Source: Myxococcales bacterium
GTDB taxonomy: Bacteria; Myxococcota_A; Polyangia; Haliangiales; Haliangiaceae
Length of the DNA stretch: 43,213 nt
NCBI GenBank assembly: GCA_947483555.1
Contig: CANKMW010000084.1
Location: 1-43,213, forward strand
Direction: 5' to 3'
Part shown: positions 37,794-42,979 of the stretch, in pieces
Numbering within the stretch: the first letter of the stretch is position 1
Layout: the number at the start of each line of letters is the position of its first letter
The notes under the pieces: model-generated
Told to the model about the DNA's origin: nothing
Database searches by the model: none
The model's input: the letters and a program-made list of their open reading frames with translations, nothing else
Program-made: the position numbers and the translations under genes

Positions 37794-38102
37794 TCAGGAT
37801 CGATTGCTCCTCGGAGCGAACCGAAGCCTGAACAGGTGGGGCGGCGGCGAAAAAAGACCGAACCAAGGACCCGTACGTAGAACCAACAGCCATGACGACC
37901 GTGACCCTACATAACCTCGCGAACACGCAACCGACCCCGGTCGGCATGCGCAACGCGCAGCGATGCTCCTATCGCAAAGGCGCAGGGTTGGCACGGCCAT
38001 GGTCGATCAAGATCTTCTTCGAAGCCGCCCTTCCGGCCTGCGGTAGCAGCGATCCCTCCCAGGAGGCTTTCTCGTAGCACTCGAGCTCCACTCGATGCTC
38101 CA
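37794..38102 (+). other. Long untranslated leader before the first tRNA
   Basis: About 310 bases separate the candidate start from the first array hairpin. No convincing coding frame or T-arm (GGTTCRA) is present. Short hairpins can be drawn (for example GCGAT/ATCGC at about 37959-37974). It could hold a small RNA, such as a Ro60-binding Y RNA, but I see no decisive motif. Confidence 0.3.
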
Positions 38103-38140
38103 CGAAGGGCCGCCTGGGTGAAACACCCGGTGGCCCTTCG
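38103..38140 (+). other. Strong hairpin 5' of tRNA-Tyr
   Basis: CGAAGGGCC at 38103 pairs with GGCCCTTCG at 38132; then a G-U, two G-C pairs, one bulged T and GGGTG/CACCC close an AAA loop. It lies 32 bases before the first tRNA. There is no T-run, so it is more like a processing or folding element than a classical terminator. Confidence 0.65.
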
Positions 38141-38172
38141 AGCGTTTCGGCCAATCGATCACAATCCGGTCC

Positions 38173-38261
38173 GGGGCGGTAGCCCGATATGGAGACGAAG
38201 CGGTCCGTAAAACCGCTGTCGCACGACGACCCGCCAGGTTCGAAACCTGGACGCCCCACCA
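38173..38261 (+). tRNA. tRNA-Tyr(GTA), atypical
   Basis: Acceptor GGGGCGG/ACGCCCC (one mismatch), discriminator A and encoded CCA. Anticodon arm GCGGT-CCGTAAA-ACCGC gives anticodon GTA with C at position 33. A 17-base class II variable arm and a perfect T arm CCAGG-TTCGAAA-CCTGG are present. The D region (38182-38199) does not form a normal D stem. Confidence 0.75.
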
Positions 38262-38308
38262 CGCGCACTCACGCGCACTCACTCACTCACTCACGCTCAC
38301 TCACGACC
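38262..38308. repeat. ACGCGCACTC and CACT simple repeats
   Basis: After the Tyr tRNA, ACGCGCACTC occurs twice in tandem, followed by about seven ACTC-type units. The tract has no coding frame of interest and separates two tRNA genes. Such tracts often arise by slippage. Confidence 0.7.
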
Positions 38309-38342
38309 GCGTACCCGAACGACAACGATCCGCGACTGACAT

Positions 38343-38415
38343 ACTGGGCTGGTCCAACTCGGCACGACAGACGGCTCTGACCCGCCAGATCCTGGTTCGA
38401 ATCCAGGGCCCAGTA
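38343..38415 (+). tRNA. tRNA-Gln(CTG)
   Basis: Perfect 7-bp acceptor ACTGGGC/GCCCAGT and T arm CCTGG-TTCGAAT-CCAGG. Anticodon arm GACGG-CTCTGAC-CCGCC has one A-C mismatch and anticodon CTG with normal T33. Three-pair D stem GTC/GAC. The 3' CCA is not encoded (CTG follows the discriminator A). Confidence 0.85.
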
Positions 38416-38417
38416 CT

Positions 38418-38441
38418 GCTGCGCCGCTGAAATGGCGCAGC
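38418..38441 (+). other. Hairpin directly after tRNA-Gln
   Basis: GCTGCGCC pairs perfectly with GGCGCAGC around the loop GCTGAAAT. It begins three bases after the Gln tRNA body and has no T-run. A processing signal or terminator is possible. Confidence 0.55.
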
Positions 38442-38489
38442 CCCGCCGGAGGTCTGCCCGCCTGACAAGCGGACCCCACCGTCGGGGCG
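38440..38489 (+). other. tRNA-like remnant or compact hairpin (Val GAC-like loop)
   Basis: GCCCCG and CGGGGC enclose a stem with the seven-base loop CTGACAA, which resembles a Val(GAC) anticodon loop; on the other strand the loop reads as Asp(GTC). There is no T arm or complete D arm, so it is not a normal tRNA. Confidence 0.3.
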
Positions 38490-38523
38490 CTCGCTCCCTG
38501 ACAACCGAAGAGATGATTGACGT

Positions 38524-38547
38524 GGGTGCCCGCAGGCGCGGGCACCC
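38524..38547 (+). other. Perfect 10-bp hairpin 5' of tRNA-Phe
   Basis: GGGTGCCCGC and GCGGGCACCC pair perfectly around AGGC and end six bases before the Phe tRNA. It belongs to the set of strong hairpins that punctuate this array. Confidence 0.7.
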
Positions 38548-38553
38548 GAATGA

Positions 38554-38626
38554 CCCACTCTGGCGCATGTGGTCTGCGCGCTCGGCTGAAGCCCGAGAGG
38601 TCCTGGTTCGATTCCAGGGGGTGGGA
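38554..38626 (+). tRNA. tRNA-Phe(GAA)
   Basis: Acceptor CCCACTC/GGGTGGG (one T-G pair), D arm GCGC-ATGTGGTCT-GCGC, anticodon arm CTCGG-CTGAAGC-CCGAG and T arm CCTGG-TTCGATT-CCAGG. The anticodon is GAA with normal T33. Followed by ACGA, so CCA is not encoded. Confidence 0.9.
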
Positions 38627-38655
38627 CGAAAGACGCACGGCAACGTGTGTCCGTG

Positions 38656-38730
38656 GGGTCGGTAGCAAATGCTGGCCTTGCAGCGGATTCTTAATCCGCC
38701 CCGACGTGGGTTCGATTCCCACCCGGCCCA
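38656..38730 (+). tRNA. tRNA-Lys(CTT)
   Basis: Acceptor GGGTCGG/CCGGCCC, canonical TA at 8-9, D arm GCAA-ATGCTGGCC-TTGC, anticodon arm GCGGA-TTCTTAA-TCCGC and T arm GTGGG-TTCGATT-CCCAC. This is the most regular tRNA of the first half of the array. Anticodon CTT. Confidence 0.92.
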
Positions 38731-38735
38731 CGATC

Positions 38736-38800
38736 CGATCGCGCCCGCGGGAAGAGTCCTCCGACTGCGGGCGGCGATCGTCAGGTGTGCCCTGCACACC
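38736..38800 (+). ncRNA. Double-hairpin RNA element between tRNA-Lys and tRNA-Gly
   Basis: CGATCGC-GCCCGC (38736-38748) pairs with GCGGGC-GGCGATCG (38767-38780) with one bulged G, and a second hairpin GGTGTGC-CCT-GCACACC follows at 38784-38800. No tRNA domain is present. It could be a small structured RNA or a spacer element. Confidence 0.45.
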
Positions 38801-38803
38801 GCC

Positions 38804-38874
38804 GCAGGTGAAGTGTTGTGGCGACACCCCGGTCCGCCGTACCGGTATCGCGGGTTCGATCCCCGCCACCTGCT
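38804..38874 (+). tRNA. tRNA-Gly(GCC), atypical C33 and A8
   Basis: Perfect acceptor GCAGGTG/CACCTGC, D arm GTGT-TGTGGCG-ACAC, anticodon arm CCGGT-CCGCCGT-ACCGG and T arm GCGGG-TTCGATC-CCCGC. The loop gives GCC with C33; positions 8-9 are AA instead of TA. Confidence 0.85.
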
Positions 38875-38884
38875 CTCGACGTTC

Positions 38885-38955
38885 GCGGCATTGGTGTAAC
38901 AGCAGCATCCTGGGCCTCCACCCCAGTCGTGCGGGTGCAAATCCCGTGTGCCGCG
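38885..38955 (+). tRNA. tRNA-Gly(TCC), no D-loop GG and no T55
   Basis: Acceptor GCGGCAT/GTGCCGC, anticodon arm CTGGG-CCTCCAC-CCCAG (TCC, C33) and T arm GCGGG-TGCAAAT-CCCGT. The D loop AACAGCAG lacks GG, and the T loop has G where the conserved T55 should be. It starts ten bases after the previous tRNA. Confidence 0.82.
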
Positions 38956-38970
38956 CTCACGGCGTTCCTC

Positions 38971-39044
38971 GCCGGTCGCCTCGCTGGCGCGAGGGGCTGC
39001 CCCGTAAGCAGCCTGCCCCGGTTCGATTCCGGCGATCGGCTCCA
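38971..39044 (+). tRNA. tRNA-Thr(CGT), atypical C33
   Basis: Acceptor GCCGGTC/GATCGGC with encoded CCA, D arm CTCG-CTGGCG-CGAG, anticodon arm GCTGC-CCCGTAA-GCAGC and T loop TTCGATT. Anticodon CGT with C33; positions 8-9 are GC. One mismatch at the base of the T stem. Confidence 0.82.
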
Positions 39045-39097
39045 CGCTCTCGTGCTTCTCAACCCATGCGCCCACTCGGTGGGCCGGAGGACGTGTC

Positions 39098-40735
39098 GTG
39101 TTCAAGTTCACCCAGTACTTCTCGACCAAGGCGACCCCGCAGTCGCAGCCGATGCCGGGGACCGCGCAGCTTCCCAACTCCGCCGGCGGGTTCACCTGGT
39201 CGGTCGACGACTGGGTCCGGCTCGACCGCTTCCTGATCCTCGGTAGCGAGGGCGGCACCTACTACATCAGCGAGCGCAAGCTGTCCTTCGACAACGCCGA
39301 GGCGCTGGTGCGCTGCCTCGCCGCCGACGGCCCACGCGTCGTCGCCAGGATCGTCGAGATCTCGGAGGCCGCGCGCGCGCCCCGCAACGATCCGGCGATC
39401 TTCGCCCTCGCGCTGGCCGCCAAGCTGGGCGACGAGGCCACCCGCAAGGCGGCCTTCGCCGCGCTGCCGAAGGTGTGTCGCATCGGCACGCACCTCATGC
39501 ACTTCGCCGAGTACGCGCAGGCGTTCGGCGGCTGGGGACGCGGGATGCGCAAGGCCGTGGCGAGCTGGTTCAACGCGCGCCCGGCCAACGAGCTGGCGCT
39601 GCAGCTGGTGAAGTACCAGTCCCGAGACGGCTGGTCGACTCGCGACCTGCTCCGCCTCGCCCACCCGCGGGCGGCGTCGCCGTCCCACGACCGCCTGTTC
39701 GCCTGGGTCACCAAGGGCGCGCTCCCCGAGGGCGCGGCCACCGACCCGGCGCTGGCGCTGCTGATCGCCAAGGATGCCCTCGAGCGCGTGCCCAGCGCTC
39801 GCGAGGCCGCCAACGTGATCCGCACCCACCGCGTGCCGCGCGAGGCGGTGCCGACCCAGTGGCTCACCCACACCGAGGTGTGGGAGGCGCTGCTGGCCGA
39901 CATGCCGATGACCGCGATGATCCGAAACCTCGCCACCATGACCCGCGTGGGCTTGCTCACGGCGGGTGCGAACGCGACCAAGGACGTGGTCGCGCGGCTG
40001 GGTGACAACACCCGGCTTGCCAGGGCCCGCATCCACCCGGTCGCGGTCCTGGCCGCGCTCTTGACCTACAAGAGCGGACGTGGCGCCCGCGGATCCGGCA
40101 CCTGGACGCCGATCGCGCCGGTGATCGACGCGCTCGATGCCGCGTTCTACGCGACGTTCAAGAGCGTCGAGCCGTCGGGCAAGCGGCTGCTGCTGGCCCT
40201 CGACGTGTCGGGCTCGATGAGCTGCGGCACGATCGCGGGCATCCCGGGCCTCACGCCGCGGGTGGGTTCGGCGGCGATGGCGCTGGTGACGGCGGCGACC
40301 GAGCGCGACCATACCCTGGTCGGGTTCACCGCCGCCAAGGGCGGCTACGGTGGCCAGTTTGGCGGCGGAGAGTCGGGGTTGACGTCGCTGGCGATCTCGC
40401 CGCGCCAGCGCCTCGACGACGCCGTCGCGGCGGTCGGCAGGCTGCCGATGGGCGGCACCGACTGCGCGCTGCCCATGCTGTGGGCGGCGCGGAACCAGGT
40501 CGACGTGGACACGTTCGTCGTGTACACGGACAACGAGACGTGGGCCGGGAGCGTGCACCCGGCCCAGGCGCTGCGCACCTATCGCGAGGCGCGCGGCCGC
40601 CCGGCCAAGCTGGTGGTGGTCGGGATGACGTCGAACGGGTTCACGATCGCGGACCCGAACGACGCCGGCATGCTCGACGTGGTCGGTTTCGACACGGCGA
40701 CGCCGCCGGTGATCAGCGACTTCGCCCGCGCCTAG
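39098..40735 (+). CDS. rsr: TROVE-domain Ro60 orthologue (Rsr)
   Basis: This 545-residue protein matches Ro60: an N-terminal TROVE HEAT-repeat ring (about 20-350; FTWSVDDWVRLDRFLILGSE, YYISERKLSFDNAEAL, KVCRIGTHLMHFAEY, LTHTEVWEALLADMPMTAM) and a C-terminal vWA-like domain with LLALDVSGSMSCG (metal site Asp about 369), MGGTDCALPM and VVYTDNETWAG. Bacterial Rsr binds Y RNAs, which mimic tRNA, and works with exoribonucleases in RNA quality control and stress survival. GTG 39098 is preceded by GGAGG seven bases upstream. It sits between two halves of a tRNA array, 53 bases after tRNA-Thr. Codon use resembles the neighbours. Confidence 0.95.
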   Translation: MFKFTQYFSTKATPQSQPMPGTAQLPNSAGGFTWSVDDWVRLDRFLILGSEGGTYYISERKLSFDNAEALVRCLAADGPRVVARIVEISEAARAPRNDPAIFALALAAKLGDEATRKAAFAALPKVCRIGTHLMHFAEYAQAFGGWGRGMRKAVASWFNARPANELALQLVKYQSRDGWSTRDLLRLAHPRAASPSHDRLFAWVTKGALPEGAATDPALALLIAKDALERVPSAREAANVIRTHRVPREAVPTQWLTHTEVWEALLADMPMTAMIRNLATMTRVGLLTAGANATKDVVARLGDNTRLARARIHPVAVLAALLTYKSGRGARGSGTWTPIAPVIDALDAAFYATFKSVEPSGKRLLLALDVSGSMSCGTIAGIPGLTPRVGSAAMALVTAATERDHTLVGFTAAKGGYGGQFGGGESGLTSLAISPRQRLDDAVAAVGRLPMGGTDCALPMLWAARNQVDVDTFVVYTDNETWAGSVHPAQALRTYREARGRPAKLVVVGMTSNGFTIADPNDAGMLDVVGFDTATPPVISDFARA

Positions 40736-40800
40736 CGAGCGACAGCGAGCGTGCAACAGTGACGCCGGGTTCGGGGTCACGGTTGCCGCTCGAGGTCTGG

Positions 40801-40835
40801 TTTCGAGATGGCGCAACGAGTGCGCCATCTCGAAA
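40801..40835 (+). other. Perfect 15-bp hairpin after rsr
   Basis: TTTCGAGATGGCGCA pairs perfectly with TGCGCCATCTCGAAA around the loop ACGAG, 65 bases after the rsr stop. No T-run follows. It may terminate or protect the rsr mRNA, or mark the start of the second tRNA block. Confidence 0.75.
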
Positions 40836-40869
40836 CGAGTCGGGCCGGCGCCGGAGTCGCATAACACGC

Positions 40870-40899
40870 ACGCACCACGGTGCCCGCACCGTGGTGTGT
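40870..40899 (+). other. 13-bp hairpin 5' of tRNA-Asn
   Basis: ACGCACCACGGTG pairs with CACCGTGGTGTGT (one G-U) around the loop CCCG and ends three bases before the Asn tRNA. Its placement mirrors the hairpin before tRNA-Phe. Confidence 0.7.
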
Positions 40900-40902
40900 C
40901 TT

Positions 40903-40974
40903 GGGTCTGAAGCTCAATGGCTGAGCGGCGGTCTGTTAAACCGCGAGGTGTGGGTTCGATTCCCGCCAGACCCT
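40903..40974 (+). tRNA. tRNA-Asn(GTT)
   Basis: Perfect acceptor GGGTCTG/CAGACCC, D arm GCTC-AATGGCT-GAGC, anticodon arm GCGGT-CTGTTAA-ACCGC and T arm GTGGG-TTCGATT-CCCGC. Normal T33, but positions 8-9 are AA. CCA is not encoded. Confidence 0.88.
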
Positions 40975-41033
40975 CGAACTCGTGCCCTTCCCAGGCGCCC
41001 CGGGCGTACGGATCGTGCACGAAAATTTTCTGT

Positions 41034-41109
41034 GCCCCTGTCAGACAATGGCTAGTCTGCCGGTCTCTCAAGCAGGTAATGGAGGGTTCGACTCCCCCCA
41101 GGGGCGCCA
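41034..41109 (+). tRNA. tRNA-Glu(CTC)
   Basis: Perfect acceptor GCCCCTG/CAGGGGC with encoded CCA, D arm AGAC-AATGGCTA-GTCT and T arm GAGGG-TTCGACT-CCCCC. Anticodon arm CCGGT-CTCTCAA-GCAGG has one mismatch; anticodon CTC. An AT-rich palindrome GAAAATTTTC lies just upstream at 41021-41030. Confidence 0.85.
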
Positions 41110-41131
41110 GCGGGCCGAATTGCGTCGGTTA

Positions 41132-41160
41132 CCGTAACTATAACGGACCTAAGGTAGCGA
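41132..41160 (+). other. Copy of the 23S rRNA helix 69 segment
   Basis: CCGTAACTATAACGG followed by A and CCTAAGGTAGCGA matches the universally conserved helix-69 hairpin and its 3' flank of 23S rRNA (also the I-CeuI recognition region) at 28 of 29 bases, compared from memory. The only difference is A for T at 41147. No other rRNA sequence surrounds it, so it is an isolated fragment within the tRNA array. Confidence 0.85.
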
Positions 41161-41163
41161 CCC

Positions 41164-41245
41164 CGGGCGACCGGCTCAGCGAGCACCGAGGATCTCTCGT
41201 AGATCCGAGGTGTGTGTCAACGGCCCTGGAGCGATCCAGGGTGCG
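41164..41245 (+). other. Degenerate tRNA-like element (Arg TCG-like loop) and hairpins
   Basis: GCTC-AGC-GAGC looks like a minimal D arm and GGATC-TCTCGTA-GATCC like an anticodon arm with TCG and C33. No T arm or matching acceptor follows; instead there is the hairpin CCCTGGA-GCGA-TCCAGGG (41224-41241). It may be a decayed tRNA or a distinct RNA. Confidence 0.35.
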
Positions 41246-41277
41246 GACGTCTCCGACGCGAGTCACCTTGCCCGTTT

Positions 41278-41347
41278 GCCCCCGACCCGAGGATGGGACG
41301 CGACGCTACGAACGTCGACGGCGTGGGTTCGATTCCTGCCGGTGGCA
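41278..41347 (+). tRNA. tRNA-Arg(ACG), short D arm
   Basis: Acceptor GCCCCCG/CGGTGGC (one mismatch), short D arm CCC-GAGGAT-GGG, perfect anticodon arm CGACG-CTACGAA-CGTCG (ACG, T33) and T arm GTGGG-TTCGATT-CCTGC. The 5' end could instead lie at 41261 with an enlarged D region. Confidence 0.7.
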
Positions 41348-41364
41348 CTGCTGTTTGCTTCATG

Positions 41365-41430
41365 CGCCGCCCTCTGGGAGGGACCTGGTTTCCAAGTCCG
41401 GGTAGCAGAGTTCGATCCTCTGGCTGGCGT
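41365..41430 (+). tRNA. tRNA-Trp(CCA), truncated D arm
   Basis: Acceptor CGCCGCC/GCTGGCG (one mismatch), anticodon arm CTGGT-TTCCAAG-TCCGG (CCA) and perfect T arm CAGAG-TTCGATC-CTCTG. Only 13 bases join acceptor and anticodon stem, forming a tiny CCTC-TGG-GAGG hairpin. Total body is 66 bases. Confidence 0.65.
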
Positions 41431-41443
41431 GCCAGCGATTCAT

Positions 41444-41512
41444 CGCAGCGACCTCGGGGAGGACGCGCGGCTCATAACCGTGTCGATGAGGGTTCGAGTC
41501 CCTCCGCTGCAA
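41444..41512 (+). tRNA. tRNA-Met(CAT), initiator-like, truncated D arm
   Basis: Acceptor CGCAGCG/CGCTGCA has a C1-A72 mismatch, the hallmark of bacterial initiator tRNA. Anticodon arm CGCGG-CTCATAA-CCGTG and perfect T arm GAGGG-TTCGAGT-CCCTC. The D arm is reduced to CCTC-GGG-GAGG, as in the Trp gene before it. Confidence 0.78.
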
Positions 41513-41528
41513 CGAGTGCTTGTCTCAT

Positions 41529-41658
41529 GCAGGTGTAGCTCAGTCTGGTAGAGCGACGTAAAAACACCGTCTTTCGCCTTTTGTCCGTCACCGGGCCGTA
41601 GATGGATGGTTATCGCCTTTTAAGCCGTAGGCCGCTGGTTCGAATCCGGCCACCTGCA
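41529..41658 (+). tRNA. Interrupted tRNA-Lys(TTT) with 56-base insertion
   Basis: Perfect acceptor GCAGGTG/CACCTGC encloses a canonical TA and D arm GCTC-AGTCTGGTA-GAGC (to 41554). The anticodon arm ATCGC-CTTTTAA-GCCGT (TTT) comes only at 41612, then T arm GCTGG-TTCGAAT-CCGGC. Bases 41556-41611 are extra; TCGCCTTTT occurs both in the insert (41574) and in the anticodon arm (41613), so a partial duplication is likely. It is too short for a group I intron. Confidence 0.65.
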
Positions 41659-41665
41659 CTCTCTC

Positions 41666-41736
41666 CCACCCGTAATTCAACAGCAGAAGGCTCGGCCGAT
41701 TACCGAGTAATGGAGGTGCAAATCCTTCCGGGTGGA
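41666..41736 (+). tRNA. tRNA-Ile(GAT), no D-loop GG and no T55
   Basis: Perfect acceptor CCACCCG/CGGGTGG, anticodon arm CTCGG-CCGATTA-CCGAG (GAT, C33) and T arm GGAGG-TGCAAAT-CCTTC. D region ATTCAACAGCAGAAGG lacks GG; the T loop has G at 55. Closely like the Gly(TCC) gene in both loops. Confidence 0.8.
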
Positions 41737-41738
41737 CC

Positions 41739-41812
41739 GTGACCGAAGCCAAAGTCGTCGCGGCGCGAGGCCGTGAACCTCGTCCTAATGGGTGCGAGTC
41801 CCATCGGTCACT
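41739..41812 (+). tRNA. tRNA-His(GTG), atypical loops
   Basis: Perfect acceptor GTGACCG/CGGTCAC, positions 8-9 AA, D arm GCC-AAAGTCGTCGC-GGC without GG, anticodon arm CGAGG-CCGTGAA-CCTCG (GTG, C33) and T arm ATGGG-TGCGAGT-CCCAT (G55). The encoded base before position 1 is C, not the G expected for His. It starts two bases after tRNA-Ile. Confidence 0.8.
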
Positions 41813-41830
41813 CTCCGTTCTTTTCGTCAT

Positions 41831-41908
41831 GCCGCCGTAGACCAACTGGCAGGAGTCACTGTTTTCAGAAAGCAGGCAGTGTCGGTTCGACCCCGACCGG
41901 CGGTACCA
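41831..41908 (+). tRNA. tRNA-Leu(CAG) with short variable arm
   Basis: Acceptor GCCGCCG/CGGCGGT with encoded CCA, TA at 8-9, D stem GAC/GTC with a GG-containing loop, anticodon arm CTGTT-TTCAGAA-AGCAG and T arm GTCGG-TTCGACC-CCGAC. The variable region is only GCAGT, whereas bacterial Leu tRNAs have a long class II arm. Confidence 0.8.
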
Positions 41909-41937
41909 CCACGATCCACGTCGCTCACCAGCGCGAC

Positions 41938-42010
41938 GCCCTCGTAGACCAACGGCAGAGTCAGCGGCTTCAAATCCCGCACGGTGCGAGTTCGAATCTC
42001 GCCGAGGGCA
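41938..42010 (+). tRNA. tRNA-Leu(CAA) with short variable arm
   Basis: Perfect acceptor GCCCTCG/CGAGGGC, D region like the previous Leu gene, anticodon arm GCGGC-TTCAAAT-CCCGC (one mismatch; CAA) and T arm GCGAG-TTCGAAT-CTCGC. The variable region is five bases (ACGGT). Confidence 0.82.
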
Positions 42011-42026
42011 CGTTGCTTCGTTTCAT

Positions 42027-42101
42027 GCCGCCGTAGACCAACAGGCAGGAGTCAGTGGTTCGAGAGGCCACGCAGTGCCGGTTCGAATCCGGCCGGCGGC
42101 A
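42027..42101 (+). tRNA. tRNA-Leu(GAG) with short variable arm, C33
   Basis: Perfect acceptor GCCGCCG/CGGCGGC, anticodon arm GTGGT-TCGAGAG-GCCAC (GAG, C33) and T arm GCCGG-TTCGAAT-CCGGC, variable region GCAGT. Its 5' half is nearly identical to tRNA-Leu(CAG), so the genes arose by duplication. Confidence 0.82.
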
Positions 42102-42196
42102 CGACAGGTTTTGCCCGCATGTCGCGGGCCGACGACGCGCCCAGCCGGGGGAGGCGTCGTGCAAGACAGCGAACCGGAGAAAGGAACACGATCGTC

Positions 42197-42751
42197 ATGA
42201 GCAACGCGACGCGTACCCTGCTCCTGTCGCAGGGCTACGAGCCCATCAAGGTGATCTCCTGGCAGCGCGCGGTCACGCTCCTCAGCCTCGGCAAGGTCGA
42301 GGTCATCGAGGAGTACGCCGACGAGGTCCGCACGATCTCGGTGGTGTTCAAGGTGCCGGCGGTGGTCCGGCTCCTGCGCGCCTTCCGCCGCCACGCCAAG
42401 CCCGTGAAGTTCTCGCGGGTCAACATCTACGCCCGCGACAGCTACCGCTGCCAGTACTGCGGTGTCCGTTGCGGCATCAGCGACCTGACCTACGACCACG
42501 TGATCCCGCGCGCCCGGGGCGGCAAGACGACCTGGGACAACATCGTGACCTGTTGCTACGCCTGCAACGGCAAGAAGGGTAACCGGACGCCGGTCCAGGC
42601 CGGCATGGCGCTGCGCTCGCAGCCCACGCGCCCGCAGTGGGTGCTGGCGGTCACGATCCGCGTGAGCACGCAGTCGGTTCCCGACGCGTGGCGCGACTAC
42701 TTGTACTGGACCGGCGAGATCGAGAGCGACGAGGCCACGGTGGCTTCGTGA
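42197..42751 (+). CDS. HNH endonuclease
   Basis: This 184-residue protein has an HNH nuclease domain: zinc Cys pair in YRCQYCGVRC (about 85-88), the DHVIPRARGGK core with catalytic His about 101, the Asn in TTWDNIVTCC and the second Cys pair CCYACNGKKGN. The N-terminal domain (LLLSQGYEPIKVISWQRAV) is that of a common chromosomal family often found near RNA or repair genes. ATG 42197 follows GGAGAAAGGAA. It lies 95 bases after tRNA-Leu(GAG) within the array. Homing or array maintenance is possible but not shown. Confidence 0.9.
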   Translation: MSNATRTLLLSQGYEPIKVISWQRAVTLLSLGKVEVIEEYADEVRTISVVFKVPAVVRLLRAFRRHAKPVKFSRVNIYARDSYRCQYCGVRCGISDLTYDHVIPRARGGKTTWDNIVTCCYACNGKKGNRTPVQAGMALRSQPTRPQWVLAVTIRVSTQSVPDAWRDYLYWTGEIESDEATVAS

Positions 42752-42795
42752 CTCGCCGCGGACGAACGTAGCGGCGGCGGGGAGTGGCGGGTGGA

Positions 42796-42840
42796 GGCGT
42801 GCCGCGGTCGGGGCGTGATGCCCCCCGATCGCGGCACGCC
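42796..42840 (+). terminator. 18-bp hairpin after the HNH gene
   Basis: GGCGTGCCGCG and CGCGGCACGCC pair perfectly for 11 bp and continue with seven more pairs (one G-U, extra CC) to a GTGAT loop. It starts 45 bases after the stop. There is no T-run, so it may be a terminator of the GC-rich type or another array hairpin. Confidence 0.5.
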
Positions 42841-42873
42841 TGCAGGGTTGGCGTTGCCTGGTTCGCATCACCT

Positions 42874-42964
42874 GGAGGGACAAGCCGATGTGGCGACGGC
42901 GCCGGTCTCGAAAACCGCGTGATCACCGAAAGGTGACTTGGGGGTTCAACTCCCTCTCCCTCTG
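42874..42964 (+). tRNA. tRNA-Ser(CGA)
   Basis: Acceptor GGAGGGA/TCCCTCT, discriminator G as expected for Ser, D arm GCC-GATGTGGCGAC-GGC, anticodon arm CCGGT-CTCGAAA-ACCGC (one mismatch) and a long variable arm TCACC-GAAA-GGTGA. T loop TTCAACT. This is a regular class II tRNA. Confidence 0.88.
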
Positions 42965-42979
42965 CTGACTGTTTCGACT

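Noticed and set aside
38440..38489. Complete tRNA-Val(GAC) or antisense tRNA-Asp(GTC)
   Set aside because: Only an anticodon-like hairpin exists; no T arm or full acceptor can be built on either strand.
38287..39258. Minus-strand frames of 200-320 codons across the tRNA array
   Set aside because: They are reverse readings of tRNA T arms (giving repeated ESN/GIEP-like peptides), a known false-gene artefact of tRNA clusters.
41110..41277. Start of an rRNA operon
   Set aside because: Only the 29-base helix-69 segment matches; the flanks are unlike 23S rRNA.
41591..41658. A second, independent tRNA starting inside the interrupted tRNA-Lys
   Set aside because: Its 3' acceptor pairs perfectly with 41529-41535 and not with any 5' strand near 41591.
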